Part shown: one piece after another, positions 1-8,149 of the stretch | Layout: every line of letters starts with the position of its first letter | Position numbering within the stretch: the stretch's first letter is position 1 | Assembly (NCBI GenBank): GCA_024693135.1 | Contig: JAILLN010000023.1 | Span: forward strand, 62,001 to 126,000 | DNA from: Lachnospiraceae bacterium | GTDB lineage: Bacteria > Bacillota > Clostridia > Lachnospirales > Lachnospiraceae | DNA length: 64,000 bases | Direction of reading: 5' to 3' | The notes under the pieces: generated by a model | Told to the model about the DNA's origin: nothing | The model's input: the letters and a program-made list of their open reading frames with translations, nothing else | The model's database searches: none | Translations under genes and position numbers: made by a program

Positions 1-57
1 AGGGGTCTGGTTTCGATCCTCAATCTGGCTGCCGTGATCGGTGAAAAGGAATCATGA
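1..57 (+). CDS. cheW: CheW C-terminal end (partial)
   Basis: Only the last 18 codons are in the window. They read as a hydrophobic strand followed by a short charged tail (RGLVSILNLAAVIGEKES), ending in TGA at 55-57. This is how CheW-type coupling domains end, and the position directly before cheC and cheD fits the cheA-cheW-cheC-cheD-sigD order of Bacillus and Clostridia. CheW links chemoreceptors to the kinase CheA. The identification rests mainly on synteny because so little of the gene is visible. Confidence 0.6.
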   Translation, partial: RGLVSILNLAAVIGEKES

Positions 58-65
58 GGTAAAAT

Positions 66-701
66 ATGGCAGAATTTGATCTGAACAATATGAATGATCT
101 CTATTTTGATGCATTGAGGGAGATCGGAAATATCGGAGCCGGAAATGCGGCATCCGCGCTGTCTTCCATGATCGATTCCAAGGTCGACATGAAGGTTCCC
201 CGGGTAGAGCTCCTGGATTTCAAAGAGATCGGGGAGGCTATGGGCGGGGAAGAGACGGTCATGGCCGGAATGCTTTTAGGCATTGAGGGCGACCTGACCG
301 GCAGCATCATGTTTCTTCTGGAGGAAAAATCAGCCCATATCCTGGTGGGGAAATTCATGTCCCATATGGGAATGCCCGTGGGTACGGGCAATGAGGGCGA
401 GTTTAACGAGATGGAGCAGTCTGTGCTGAAGGAGATCAGCAATATCATGACAGGAGCTTACCTGAATTCCCTGGCTTCCTTCACGAATATGACGATTTTG
501 CCCACAGTGCCTGCCCTGGCGGTAGATATGGCGGAGGCGATCCTTTCCGTGCCGGCCATCCAGTTTGGCATGGTTGGAGACAGGATGCTTCTGATCCAGA
601 CAGCATTTACCGGGGACGAGGCCTTGAACGGGTTTTTCATTCTCGTGCCTGACATGCCATCCTACGGCAAGCTTTTGAGCGCGCTGGGTGTCATGCAGTA
701 A
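66..701 (+). CDS. cheC: CheC, CheY-P phosphatase
   Basis: 211 residues, the usual CheC length. CheC dephosphorylates CheY-P and binds CheD in the Bacillus-type adaptation system. Both phosphatase signatures of the CheC/CheX/FliY family (E-x-x-N) are present: E19/N22 in LREIGNIGAGNAA and E123/N126 in LKEISNIMTGAYLNSL. Two intact sites point to CheC rather than to single-site CheX. The start is 8 nt after the upstream gene's stop and follows a GAGG element. It is followed by cheD after 30 nt, so the two are very likely co-transcribed. Confidence 0.95.
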   Translation: MAEFDLNNMNDLYFDALREIGNIGAGNAASALSSMIDSKVDMKVPRVELLDFKEIGEAMGGEETVMAGMLLGIEGDLTGSIMFLLEEKSAHILVGKFMSHMGMPVGTGNEGEFNEMEQSVLKEISNIMTGAYLNSLASFTNMTILPTVPALAVDMAEAILSVPAIQFGMVGDRMLLIQTAFTGDEALNGFFILVPDMPSYGKLLSALGVMQ

Positions 702-731
702 TTTTGAAGGAACGATACAGGGGAGAGTTTC

Positions 732-1217
732 ATGGCGGAAATGATTAAGGTCGGCATGGCCGATTTGAAACTATGCATCAGCCCCAACAGCATTACGACG
801 CTCGGTCTGGGATCCTGCGTGGGCGTGGCGATCCGGGATACCGGAAATAAGGTAGGCGGACTGGCGCATGTGATGCTGCCGGACAGCAATGAGATCAAGA
901 ATAACGTAAATATAGCCAAGTTTGCAGACACCGGTGTGGCGGAGCTGGTAAGGCAGATGGAAAAGGCCGGAGCCAGGCGCAAGATGATGGTAGCAAAGAT
1001 CGCCGGCGGCGCACAGATGTTTGCCTTCCAGAATAATTCCCAAATGATGAGGGTGGGAGACCGCAACGTAGAGGCAGTGAAGAAGAAGCTGAGGGAGCTT
1101 GGGATCCCCATCAAGGCAGAGGACACGGGACTTAATTACGGCCGCACGGTAGAGTTCTATCCGGAGTCCGGCGATTTCGTCATTAAATCGGTGGGTAAGC
1201 CGGTGAAGACCATATGA
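732..1217 (+). CDS. cheD: CheD, chemoreceptor glutamine deamidase
   Basis: 161 residues. CheD deamidates specific glutamines on methyl-accepting chemoreceptors and is held and stimulated by CheC. The family's papain-like catalytic residues are visible: C29 in LGLGSCVGV, H46 in GGLAHVMLP, and T23 before the cysteine, matching the C/H/T arrangement known for CheD of Thermotoga. The GGAGAG ribosome binding site lies just upstream. The 3' end overlaps the next ORF by 4 nt (ATGA), indicating translational coupling. Confidence 0.95.
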   Translation: MAEMIKVGMADLKLCISPNSITTLGLGSCVGVAIRDTGNKVGGLAHVMLPDSNEIKNNVNIAKFADTGVAELVRQMEKAGARRKMMVAKIAGGAQMFAFQNNSQMMRVGDRNVEAVKKKLRELGIPIKAEDTGLNYGRTVEFYPESGDFVIKSVGKPVKTI

Positions 1218-1657
1218 GCGACGGGGAGCTTGAAAATATCGAGACCGGAGCGAATCCAGACCCTGATCAGGCAGGAGAGGAAGAGCAGAAGGAAGAGCAG
1301 GAGGAGACGGAAAAGCTGAAAACCAAGCCGGTTTCCGCTGTAGTGACGCTTTTGGCGGGAGCCGCCGTGGCGATCGATGTCTATATCCAGAAATTCCCGA
1401 TGTGGAAGGCTCTGATCTGCATTTTAGCTACATTGATCATTTTTTTGGTGATCGGCGATATTGTGAAGCTGATCCTGGACCGGATCCGGATCCCCATCCC
1501 CAAGGAAGTCAGTGACGAAGGAGAGATGATCGAGAAGGGCTCAGGCGGGGGCCAGGAAGGGGAAGGCACACCGGAGGAGGAAGAAGCCTCCGGCACAGAG
1601 GAAGCACCTGCCTTTAACGGCACGGAAGACGTCATGACAGAGCAATACCGCGAATAA
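1214..1657 (+). CDS. Acidic membrane protein between cheD and sigD, unknown function
   Basis: 147 residues, not assignable to a named family. The first 35 residues are strongly acidic (E/Q/D rich). Residues about 38-85 form one or two hydrophobic segments (PVSAVVTLLAGAAVAI and ALICILATLIIFLVIGDIV). The tail is again acidic and glycine/glutamate rich. The start ATG overlaps the cheD stop, so it is translated with the chemotaxis operon. It resembles the small unannotated membrane proteins that often sit between cheD and sigD in Clostridia. A link to motility is inferred from position only. Confidence 0.65.
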   Translation: MSDGELENIETGANPDPDQAGEEEQKEEQEETEKLKTKPVSAVVTLLAGAAVAIDVYIQKFPMWKALICILATLIIFLVIGDIVKLILDRIRIPIPKEVSDEGEMIEKGSGGGQEGEGTPEEEEASGTEEAPAFNGTEDVMTEQYRE

Positions 1658-1682
1658 GTCTTAAAGGAGCTTTTTTTCGTTC

Positions 1683-2459
1683 ATGAACGATAACGAAAGG
1701 CAGAAGCTGTGGATGGAATATGCCAAGAACCATTCTCCCCAGCTTCGTGAAAAGATCATAATCGAATATGCGCCCCTGGTAAAGGTGGTAGCCGGCCGTC
1801 TCAGCATGTATCTGGGCTATAACGTGGAATACGACGACCTGGTGGGCTACGGGGTGTTCGGGCTGATCGATGCCATCGATAAATTCGATATGGCGAAGGA
1901 CGTGAAGTTTGAGACCTATGCGTCCTTAAGGATACGGGGCTCCATACTGGACCAGATCCGCAAGATGGACTGGATCCCCAGGACCATCCGCCAGAAGCAG
2001 AGGCAGATCGAGGAAGCGGTGAAGGCCGCAGAGGCCGAGACCGGGCTGACTCCCTCCGAGGAGGAGGTGGCAAAGAGGCTCGGGATCACCGTGGAGGAAT
2101 ATGCCGAGTGGCAGTCCCAGATGGCCGTGACCAATGTCATCTCGCTGAATGAGTTTAATGAAAACAGCAGCGACGAAGGAAGCGCCAGCCGGGATACCAT
2201 CGCGACGAAGGAAGCCGGCCCGGAGGAGCTGGTGGAGAAAGAGGAGCTGAAGAAGATGCTTGCGGAATCTCTGGAGCTCCTGACGGAAAAGGAAAGAAAA
2301 GTCATTCTCCTTTATTACTATGAAGAACTGACGTTGAAGGAGATCAGCAACATCCTCGAAGTGTCTGAATCCAGGGTTTCCCAGCTTCATGTAAAAGCCC
2401 TGTCAAAGATGAAGACGAAGCTTGGGAGGTATATGGGATACCTTACGGACGGAAAATAA
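1683..2459 (+). CDS. sigD: RNA polymerase sigma factor SigD/FliA (sigma-28)
   Basis: 258 residues, standard for the sigma-28/WhiG group. Region 2 is at about 25-95 (IIEYAPLVKVVAGRL, DDLVGYGVFGLIDAIDKFD, FETYASLRIRGSILDQIR). Region 3 is at about 110-150 and the region 4 helix-turn-helix is near the end (LTLKEISNILEVSESRVSQLH). It directs transcription of late flagellar, chemotaxis and autolysin genes. The AAAGGAG element sits 9 nt before the ATG. The position after cheC-cheD matches the Bacillus fla/che operon. Confidence 0.95.
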   Translation: MNDNERQKLWMEYAKNHSPQLREKIIIEYAPLVKVVAGRLSMYLGYNVEYDDLVGYGVFGLIDAIDKFDMAKDVKFETYASLRIRGSILDQIRKMDWIPRTIRQKQRQIEEAVKAAEAETGLTPSEEEVAKRLGITVEEYAEWQSQMAVTNVISLNEFNENSSDEGSASRDTIATKEAGPEELVEKEELKKMLAESLELLTEKERKVILLYYYEELTLKEISNILEVSESRVSQLHVKALSKMKTKLGRYMGYLTDGK

Positions 2460-2486
2460 GAAGGCTGTACTCAGGAGGGCGGTGGG

Positions 2487-4079
2487 ATGGCTGACAGAAA
2501 CGGTTATTTTTGTATCATACCCAAGGGATCAGAAACCTGGGTTCAACTGGTAGCACCGGAAGGAAGCGGCAGCAGGGTCGATCTGAAGGAAATGGAGGAA
2601 TATCTGACCCTCCATCGGATTCAGCACGACAGGGTGCCGCTTTTGTCTGCCATTGGAGATAAGGCAGAAGGCCTGTTCCGGGTGAACCGGGAGAAGGTAT
2701 ATCCGGTACCGGAGTCGTCGGTGCTTCGGGTATCGCAGGATGGAATGTCCGTGACCGCCCGTTTTTATCCTCCCACAGAGGGGGCGGGACTGGTAACCGC
2801 CGATGAGCTTAAGGGAGACCTGAAGGCGGCCGGCATCAAGGCGGAGCTGGATGAGAAGGAGGCAGAGGCCTTTTTCTCCGACAGGCATTACTGCACGGAT
2901 TATGTCATCGCCAGAGGGACTCCGCCGAAGGAAGGCACGGATGGCTATGTGGAGTATCTTTTCAATACGGATCCCCTGGCAAGGCCAAAGACCAATGAGG
3001 ACGGCTCCGTGGATTTCCACAGCCTGGGACTGGTGCATGCCTGCGCGAAGGGACAGGTCCTGGCCAGGATCCACAAGGAGGTTCCCGGGGAATTTGGCTT
3101 TAATGTCTATGGGGATGTGGTCTATCCCAAGGAAGTGAAAAAGGTACAGGTCCGCTGCGGCAAGGACATCTCCCGTTCCGAGGACGGCACGGAGCTGATC
3201 TCTGAAGTAGACGGGCACGTGGATCTGGTGGGAGGCACGATCTTTGTATCGGGCGTGCTGGAGATCAATGACGTGGACGTATCCACCGGTGACCTGAGCT
3301 TTGAGGGAGACGTGCTGGTACATGGCAATGTGGCCACCGGCTATAAGCTGAAGGCTTCGGGCAATATCGAGATCCAGGGCATCGTGGAGGCGGCCGAGGT
3401 AGAGGCCGGAGGAAGGCTCACCGTCGTGCGGGGCATCAACGGCATGGGCAAGGGTGTGATGAAGGCCGGCGGCAGTGTGGTGACAAAATACATCAACTCC
3501 GCTACGGTGGAGGCCGGAGAGCTGCTGCAGAGCGAGCTGATCCTGAACAGCAGCGTATCCGCCAAGGATACAATCGTGGTAAAGGGTAAGAAGGGCTTCA
3601 TCAGCGGAGGCCACGTCCGTGCGGGCAATGTGGTGGAAGCCAAGATCATCGGCTCGGACATGGGCACGGATACCGTGATCGAGGTCGGGGTGGATCCGGA
3701 GATCAAAGAAAAGAGCGCCAGGCTTCATAAGGAGGAGGAAGACCTTAGGGGAAATCTTTCCCGGATCGAGCCGGTACTCTTAGCCATGGCCCAGAGGCTG
3801 AAAAAGGGAGAGAAGCTGGCTCCGGAGCAGATCCAGAAGATGCAGGAGCTGAACGGCATGGTGCAGAAGGGAAAGGCGCGCCTTACGGAGCTGGAGGAGG
3901 AAAAAAAGGAACTCACCCAGCAGATCGGCGGCAATTCCGATGCGGCCATCGTGGTCTTCGGGGAGGCGCTTCCGGGGACAAAGGTCATCGTGTCCGATGC
4001 GGCGCTTACCCTCAAGACAGGTTATCATTATTGCAGGTTTAAGAAGGAACACGGAGATGTGAAGATGTTTCCGATCTAG
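2487..4079 (+). CDS. FapA family protein (DUF342)
   Basis: 530 residues, typical for DUF342/FapA. After an N-terminal domain (1 to about 170), residues about 175-390 are glycine-rich, regularly repeating beta segments (SGVLEINDVDVSTGDLSF, VHGNVATGYKLKASGNIEI) expected for a right-handed beta-helix. Residues about 400-480 are a charged coiled coil, followed by a short C-terminal beta domain ending near TGYHYCRFKKEHGDV. The AGGAGG site is at 2472-2477. DUF342 proteins are conserved next to sigD in Clostridia. A polymerizing or curvature-sensing role is known for one relative in Vibrio. The role here is unknown. Confidence 0.9.
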   Translation: MADRNGYFCIIPKGSETWVQLVAPEGSGSRVDLKEMEEYLTLHRIQHDRVPLLSAIGDKAEGLFRVNREKVYPVPESSVLRVSQDGMSVTARFYPPTEGAGLVTADELKGDLKAAGIKAELDEKEAEAFFSDRHYCTDYVIARGTPPKEGTDGYVEYLFNTDPLARPKTNEDGSVDFHSLGLVHACAKGQVLARIHKEVPGEFGFNVYGDVVYPKEVKKVQVRCGKDISRSEDGTELISEVDGHVDLVGGTIFVSGVLEINDVDVSTGDLSFEGDVLVHGNVATGYKLKASGNIEIQGIVEAAEVEAGGRLTVVRGINGMGKGVMKAGGSVVTKYINSATVEAGELLQSELILNSSVSAKDTIVVKGKKGFISGGHVRAGNVVEAKIIGSDMGTDTVIEVGVDPEIKEKSARLHKEEEDLRGNLSRIEPVLLAMAQRLKKGEKLAPEQIQKMQELNGMVQKGKARLTELEEEKKELTQQIGGNSDAAIVVFGEALPGTKVIVSDAALTLKTGYHYCRFKKEHGDVKMFPI

Positions 4080-4088
4080 GAGGTTTTT

Positions 4089-4403
4089 ATGGCGATTTCT
4101 CCGGTTTATCTGAATGGAATGATCTCGGCGACCCCGGATATCACGGCGGTGAGGCAGCCGGATGACGTGAGGGCCGCATTGATGGCCAATGCTTCGGAAA
4201 ATGATGTGGAGGAGCTGGCCGATGAGAAGGTGCATACGGTGACGGCGAAAGACAATGCCGACGGTCCTTCGGCAGGCTTTGATGCCAGCGGGAAGGGCAG
4301 CAATGAATATGCAGGAGACGGCGGAGCCCAGAGAAGGAAAAAACCGAAGGGAGACGGAAGGGTCATCGTAAAAAACAAGGGAGGCTTTGACATTACCATA
4401 TGA
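4089..4403 (+). CDS. Small conserved protein of the Clostridial che/sigD operon
   Basis: 104 residues, no recognised domain. It begins MAISPVYLNGMI, has a polar, probably unstructured middle, a basic stretch (QRRKKPKGDGRVIVK) and a short hydrophobic end (GGFDITI). No signal peptide or membrane segment is seen. A strong AGGAGG lies 7 nt before the ATG. The stop overlaps the next start (ATGA). The arrangement small polar protein, then N-anchored DUF6115 protein, is recurrent in Clostridial flagellar loci as far as I recall. The function is unknown. Confidence 0.7.
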   Translation: MAISPVYLNGMISATPDITAVRQPDDVRAALMANASENDVEELADEKVHTVTAKDNADGPSAGFDASGKGSNEYAGDGGAQRRKKPKGDGRVIVKNKGGFDITI

Positions 4404-5128
4404 GTGTAACCGAGATACTGCTCCTGATCATTGGAGCAGTTATTTTTGCGGCCGGTTTTATCGTGCCGGAAATGAAATCGAAGCAGGGCGGTCCGCCGGA
4501 TCCCGGACATCTGGGAGAGGACCTGAAGGCCATGACGGAAAAGACCCTGGAGGATGCCAGGCGCAGGCTAAACGATATCGTGACCATGGAGTGCGGCGTG
4601 GCCGAGGACGATGCCAAGAGGGAGATGGAGCGTGCCACCAATGACAAGATGATGGCCATCAATGAATACGGGAAGACCGTCTTGGACGAGATCGAGCGCA
4701 ACCATAAAGAGGTCATGTTCCTGTATGACATGCTGAATGAAAAAAGCGCGGACATCAAAAATACGGTCCGCAAGGTGGACAGCGTCAACCGGCAGGCCAT
4801 GGAGCAGAAGGCAGAAGAAAAGAAAGAAAGCATGCCGGAGGAAAAGAAGGAAGCGGCCCAGCCTTCCGGAAAGCAGCAGGAGCGGAGCATCAAGATCCCC
4901 AAGATCTTCGCGCCCAAAACCGCAGAAAGCGGGGCAGTGGACGGGGAGGAAAAGCAGAATGAGCCCCAGAAGGCAGCATCCCAGTCCAGGGTTCATAAGA
5001 AGATCCTGGAGCTCAGTGAAAGCGGGATGTCGGATAAGGAGATCGCAAAGGAGCTGGGCATCGGCGTAGGAGAGGTAAGGCTCAAGATCGACCTGTCCAG
5101 GCAAGAGGGGATGAAGCATGAAGCTTAA
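4400..5128 (+). CDS. SwrB-like membrane-anchored protein (DUF6115)
   Basis: 242 residues. One N-terminal transmembrane segment (about 4-22, LLLIIGAVIFAAGFIV) is followed by a long charged coiled coil (about 35-140), a lysine/glutamate/proline-rich linker, and a C-terminal helix-turn-helix-like motif (ILELSESGMSDKEIAKELG then VGEVRLKIDL). This is the layout of Bacillus SwrB/YlxL, which is encoded directly after sigD and promotes flagellar export-apparatus activation. The position, topology and C-terminal motif support the same family. Actual SwrB function is inferred. It overlaps both neighbours (4 nt and 11 nt). Confidence 0.8.
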   Translation: MSVTEILLLIIGAVIFAAGFIVPEMKSKQGGPPDPGHLGEDLKAMTEKTLEDARRRLNDIVTMECGVAEDDAKREMERATNDKMMAINEYGKTVLDEIERNHKEVMFLYDMLNEKSADIKNTVRKVDSVNRQAMEQKAEEKKESMPEEKKEAAQPSGKQQERSIKIPKIFAPKTAESGAVDGEEKQNEPQKAASQSRVHKKILELSESGMSDKEIAKELGIGVGEVRLKIDLSRQEGMKHEA

Positions 5129-5801
5129 ATACTATCTGAGGGGGCTGGGGCTTGGGATCCTGGTCACCACATTGATCCTTTCTGCCGGGGCGAAGCCGGT
5201 CCGGATGACGGATGAGGAGGTCCGTGCCCGGGCGAAGGAGCTGGGGATGACGGAGGAAAGCGAGGTGCTCTTAAGCCAGGCAAAAAGGCTGGCCGATGGA
5301 GAGGAAAGCGACGGAAGCCCCATCCACGCAAAGCCGAACGGAGCCATGGAGCCGGTATCCGGCAATGAAAAAGGAAGCAAAGCCATGGAGCCGGTATCCG
5401 GCAATGGAAAGAGTGAGGATACCGGAAAGGATAAGGCGGATGCAAAGACCGGAGGCCAGGAGAAGCCGGAGGAGAAAGAGGCGGACCCGGCCTTGAAGGA
5501 AAAAGAAGACCGGACTGCAGGACAGGCTTCCCCCACGGAGCCGAAAGAAGAGGAGCCGGAGGAAGAGGCGAAAGAGGAGGAGTCCCAGGAGGATTCGGTC
5601 ATGATCCTGATCCGCAAGGGAGAAACCTCCACATCCGTGGCCAAAACCCTGGAGGAGGAGGGGCTGATCCTGGATGCCGCCCAATTTGATTCCTATCTCT
5701 GCCTCAATGGATATGACCGAAAGCTGGTGGTGGGGCCGCATTCCATAAAGAGGGGGACCGGGATACCGGACATTGCCGTCATCATCACAACCGCAAATTA
5801 G
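5118..5801 (+). CDS. Secreted/anchored protein with MltG/YceG-like LysM-type end
   Basis: 227 residues. An N-terminal signal-anchor (YYLRGLGLGILVTTLILSAG) is followed by a long E/K-rich low-complexity linker containing a duplicated 25-bp segment (about 5343-5367 and 5381-5405, encoding AMEPVSGN twice). The final about 70 residues (ILIRKGETSTSVAKTLEEEG, then a G-x-Y-x-I-like end) resemble the LysM-like subdomain of endolytic transglycosylase MltG. The catalytic transglycosylase part is absent, so a peptidoglycan-binding role is more likely than an enzyme. It overlaps the SwrB-like gene by 11 nt. Confidence 0.65.
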   Translation: MKLKYYLRGLGLGILVTTLILSAGAKPVRMTDEEVRARAKELGMTEESEVLLSQAKRLADGEESDGSPIHAKPNGAMEPVSGNEKGSKAMEPVSGNGKSEDTGKDKADAKTGGQEKPEEKEADPALKEKEDRTAGQASPTEPKEEEPEEEAKEEESQEDSVMILIRKGETSTSVAKTLEEEGLILDAAQFDSYLCLNGYDRKLVVGPHSIKRGTGIPDIAVIITTAN

Positions 5802-5909
5802 CGGCTTCTTCTGCCCGGTGCGGAAATGCCCCGGGTTCACGGCATATGCGCCATCATTCCGGCGTGAATGATGCGGAAAGGAATGACCGGGTGAATTGCA
5901 AGGAAAGCA

Positions 5910-5938
5910 TTGCATGAAACGGGAATCTGTGGTAGAAT
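5910..5938 (+). promoter_or_regulatory. Sigma-A promoter of rpsB-tsf
   Basis: TTGCAT (5910-5915), a 17-nt spacer and TAGAAT (5933-5938). It lies in the 264-nt gap between the che operon end and rpsB and predicts transcription from about 5945, giving a 5' leader of about 120 nt. Confidence 0.75.
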
Positions 5939-5960
5939 GCGAAACGGTGCATATTTTATC

Positions 5961-6022
5961 CCATGCAAAGCCCACGGTGCCGGCATGTCCGGTCGGGAAG
6001 CGGCCAAATGCCGTATGCATGG
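5961..6022 (+). promoter_or_regulatory. Nested stem-loop in the rpsB leader (possible S2 autoregulatory element)
   Basis: Three nested helices: CCATGCA (5961-5967) with TGCATGG (6016-6022), CGGCAT (5981-5986) with ATGCCG (6008-6013), and GGTC (5991-5994) with GGCC (6002-6005, one G-U pair). It lies between the promoter and the rpsB ribosome binding site. Leaders of rpsB bind S2 in several bacteria. Calling this an r-protein leader is inference from position and fold. Confidence 0.5.
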
Positions 6023-6065
6023 CAGTATGGCGCAGGAGCGCTGAACCAAATAAGGAGGTTTTGGT

Positions 6066-6836
6066 ATGAGTGTTATTTCCATGAAACAGCTGCTGGAGGC
6101 AGGAGTCCATTTCGGACATCAGACCAGGCGGTGGAATCCGAAGATGGCTCCCTACATCTATACGGAGCGCAACGGGATCTATATCATCGACCTGCAGAAA
6201 TCCGTAGGCAAGGTGGATGAGGCCTACAATGCCATAGGCGATATCGCAGCAAACGGCGGCACGATCCTTTTCGTCGGCACAAAGAAGCAGGCGCAGGATG
6301 CCATCCGGGCAGAGGCAGAGCGCTGCGGCATGTTCTATGTCAATGAGCGGTGGCTTGGCGGCATGCTGACGAATTTCAAGACCATCCAGTCCCGGATCCG
6401 GAGGCTGAAGGAGATCGATCAGATGTCCCAGGACGACACCTTTGAGAAGCTGCCGAAGAAGGAAGTACAGGGCATCCGCAAGGAATGGGAAAAGCTGGAG
6501 AAAAACCTGGGCGGCATCAAGGAAATGAGAAGGGTGCCGGATGCCATTTTTGTGGTAGACCCGAAGAAGGAGCATATCTGCATCCAGGAAGCAAGGAAAT
6601 TAGGCATCACCCTCATCGGCATCTGCGATACCAACTGCGATCCGGATGAGCTGGATTTCGTGATCCCGGGCAATGACGATGCCATCCGTGCGGTGAAGCT
6701 GATCGTATCCAAGATGGCAGACGCCGTAGTGGAAGCACGCCAGGGCGAGACCGGCGCGGATTATACCGGAGAAGAGACAGGGGAAGGAGAGGCTCCCGCA
6801 GAGGAAGCTGCTCCTGCAGAGGAAGCAACCGAGTAA
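6066..6836 (+). CDS. rpsB: 30S ribosomal protein S2
   Basis: 256 residues. It begins [31 protein letters not shown], broken here only by normal family variation, with the S2 hallmarks [18 protein letters not shown] and [10 protein letters not shown]. The LVDPKKEH region ([18 protein letters not shown]) and the conserved DTNCDPD motif are present. The last about 30 residues are an acidic E/A-rich tail often found in Firmicutes. AAGGAGG precedes the ATG. It is followed by tsf, as in nearly all bacteria. Confidence 0.98.
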   Translation: MSVISMKQLLEAGVHFGHQTRRWNPKMAPYIYTERNGIYIIDLQKSVGKVDEAYNAIGDIAANGGTILFVGTKKQAQDAIRAEAERCGMFYVNERWLGGMLTNFKTIQSRIRRLKEIDQMSQDDTFEKLPKKEVQGIRKEWEKLEKNLGGIKEMRRVPDAIFVVDPKKEHICIQEARKLGITLIGICDTNCDPDELDFVIPGNDDAIRAVKLIVSKMADAVVEARQGETGADYTGEETGEGEAPAEEAAPAEEATE

Positions 6837-6869
6837 TCGAAACGGCGGTTTGACAAAAAGGGATGCCGG

Positions 6870-6930
6870 GGCGCGGCTTCATGCATTGATCTCCCATGAC
6901 GCATCAGGGAGATGAGGCGGGTTTTGCGCC
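6870..6930 (+). other. Structured rpsB-tsf intercistronic region
   Basis: A perfect hairpin ATCTCCC (6889-6895) / GGGAGAT (6907-6913) sits inside a longer-range pair GGCGC (near 6870) / GCGCC (6926-6930). There is no U-run, so it is not an obvious terminator. It may set the S2:EF-Ts ratio through partial attenuation or processing. That role is inference. Confidence 0.35.
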
Positions 6931-6963
6931 GGGTATCATAGAATGATAGAAGGAGATTTGAAC

Positions 6964-8061
6964 ATGGCTGAGATTACAGCAAAAATGGTTAAAGAACTGA
7001 GAGAAATGACCGGCGCGGGCATGATGGACTGCAAGAAGGCCCTGACCGAGTCGGAAGGAAATATGGATGAGGCCGTCGAGATCCTGAAGAAGAGCGGAGC
7101 CGCAAAGATGGAAAAGAAGGCCAGCAGGATCGCCGCAGAGGGCCTGTGCCGCATTTCGGGCGACAGCAAAAAGGCGGTGGTCGTCGAGGTGAATTCCGAG
7201 ACGGATTTTGTGGCAAAGAATGAGATCTTCCAGGAGTTTGTCCAGAAGGTAGCCGATACGGCCCTCCAAAGCGGACTGAAGGGCGGAAAGAACGGAGAGG
7301 ATGTGGAAGAGCTTCTGGAAAAGCACGGGATCAAGGAGCAGCTGATCGAAAAGACCGCAACCATCGGCGAGAAGCTTTCCGTCCGACGTTTTGAGCGGAT
7401 CGAGGCAGACTGCGTGTCTTCCTATATCCATGGCGGCGGAAAGATCGGCGTGCTGGTGGCGGCCACCGGAGCCGATGACGATGCGGTAAAGACGGCGCTT
7501 AAGGATATCGCGATGCAGGTCGCGGCCATGAGCCCGCAGTATGTGAGCAGGGAGGATATCCCGGATGAGGAGATGGCAAAGATCCGTGAGATCACCATCG
7601 ACAGTGCGCTGAATGATCCGCCCACACTTCCGAAGCCCATCCTTCAGAAGATCATTGATGAGGCCGTGAACGAAAAGAAATGGAACGAAGAGGATATTGC
7701 GATCTATGAAGAAAAGAAGAGCAATATGAACTTCCTCTTCAATTTCCTCTCCGAGGAAGCAAAGAATGTCTGTGCGGGCATCGGCCTGTCCCATAAGCCG
7801 GAGTACCTGGGGGACAAGATCTTTAACGGCCTTGTGGAAGGGCGTGTATCGAAGCATGTGAAGGATATCAGCCTTATGGACCAGGTATTTGTCAAGGCAG
7901 AGGACGGCAAGCAGAATGTGAAGCAGTATCTTGCCTCCGTCAATAAGGACTTAAAGATCCTTTCCTTCATCCGCTTTGAGACTGGAGAAGGCATCGAGAA
8001 GAAGGAAGAGGACTATGCCGCTGAGGTGGCAAAGCAGGTGGCGGCTGCCAAGGGGCAGTGA
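6964..8061 (+). CDS. tsf: Translation elongation factor Ts (extended form)
   Basis: EF-Ts is the nucleotide exchange factor for EF-Tu. The N-terminus is textbook (ITAKMVKELREMTGAGMMDC), followed by the core VNSETDFVAKNEIFQEFV and the C-terminal RFETGEGIEKKEEDFA-like end. I chose the ATG at 6964, 8 nt after AAGGAG, over the upstream in-frame ATG at 6943. At 365 residues it is longer than the usual 280-315. The extra length lies mainly between about 215 and 290 (KPILQKIIDEAVNEKKWNEE to LSEEAKNVCAGIGL), before the conserved VEGRVSKHVKDISLMDQ. It is followed by a terminator. Confidence 0.95.
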   Translation: MAEITAKMVKELREMTGAGMMDCKKALTESEGNMDEAVEILKKSGAAKMEKKASRIAAEGLCRISGDSKKAVVVEVNSETDFVAKNEIFQEFVQKVADTALQSGLKGGKNGEDVEELLEKHGIKEQLIEKTATIGEKLSVRRFERIEADCVSSYIHGGGKIGVLVAATGADDDAVKTALKDIAMQVAAMSPQYVSREDIPDEEMAKIREITIDSALNDPPTLPKPILQKIIDEAVNEKKWNEEDIAIYEEKKSNMNFLFNFLSEEAKNVCAGIGLSHKPEYLGDKIFNGLVEGRVSKHVKDISLMDQVFVKAEDGKQNVKQYLASVNKDLKILSFIRFETGEGIEKKEEDYAAEVAKQVAAAKGQ

Positions 8062-8089
8062 TGAACGACGTCATTTGATCGAATAAGAG

Positions 8090-8130
8090 ATACCCCGGGA
8101 ATCTGCATATGCATTTTCCGGGGTATTTTT
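8090..8130 (+). terminator. Rho-independent terminator after tsf
   Basis: ATACCCCGG (8090-8098) pairs with CCGGGGTAT (8118-8126), extended by a G-U and two A-U pairs inward. The loop contains the palindrome TGCATATGCA and the stem is followed by TTTTT. Confidence 0.85.
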
Positions 8131-8149
8131 ACTTAAAGGAAGGAAACCG

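Noticed and set aside
2529-3728. 399-codon ORF on the minus strand
   Set aside because: Antisense shadow of the FapA/DUF342 gene.
6943-6963. Earlier ATG for tsf
   Set aside because: The ribosome binding site lies between the two ATGs, so only the later start at 6964 can use it.
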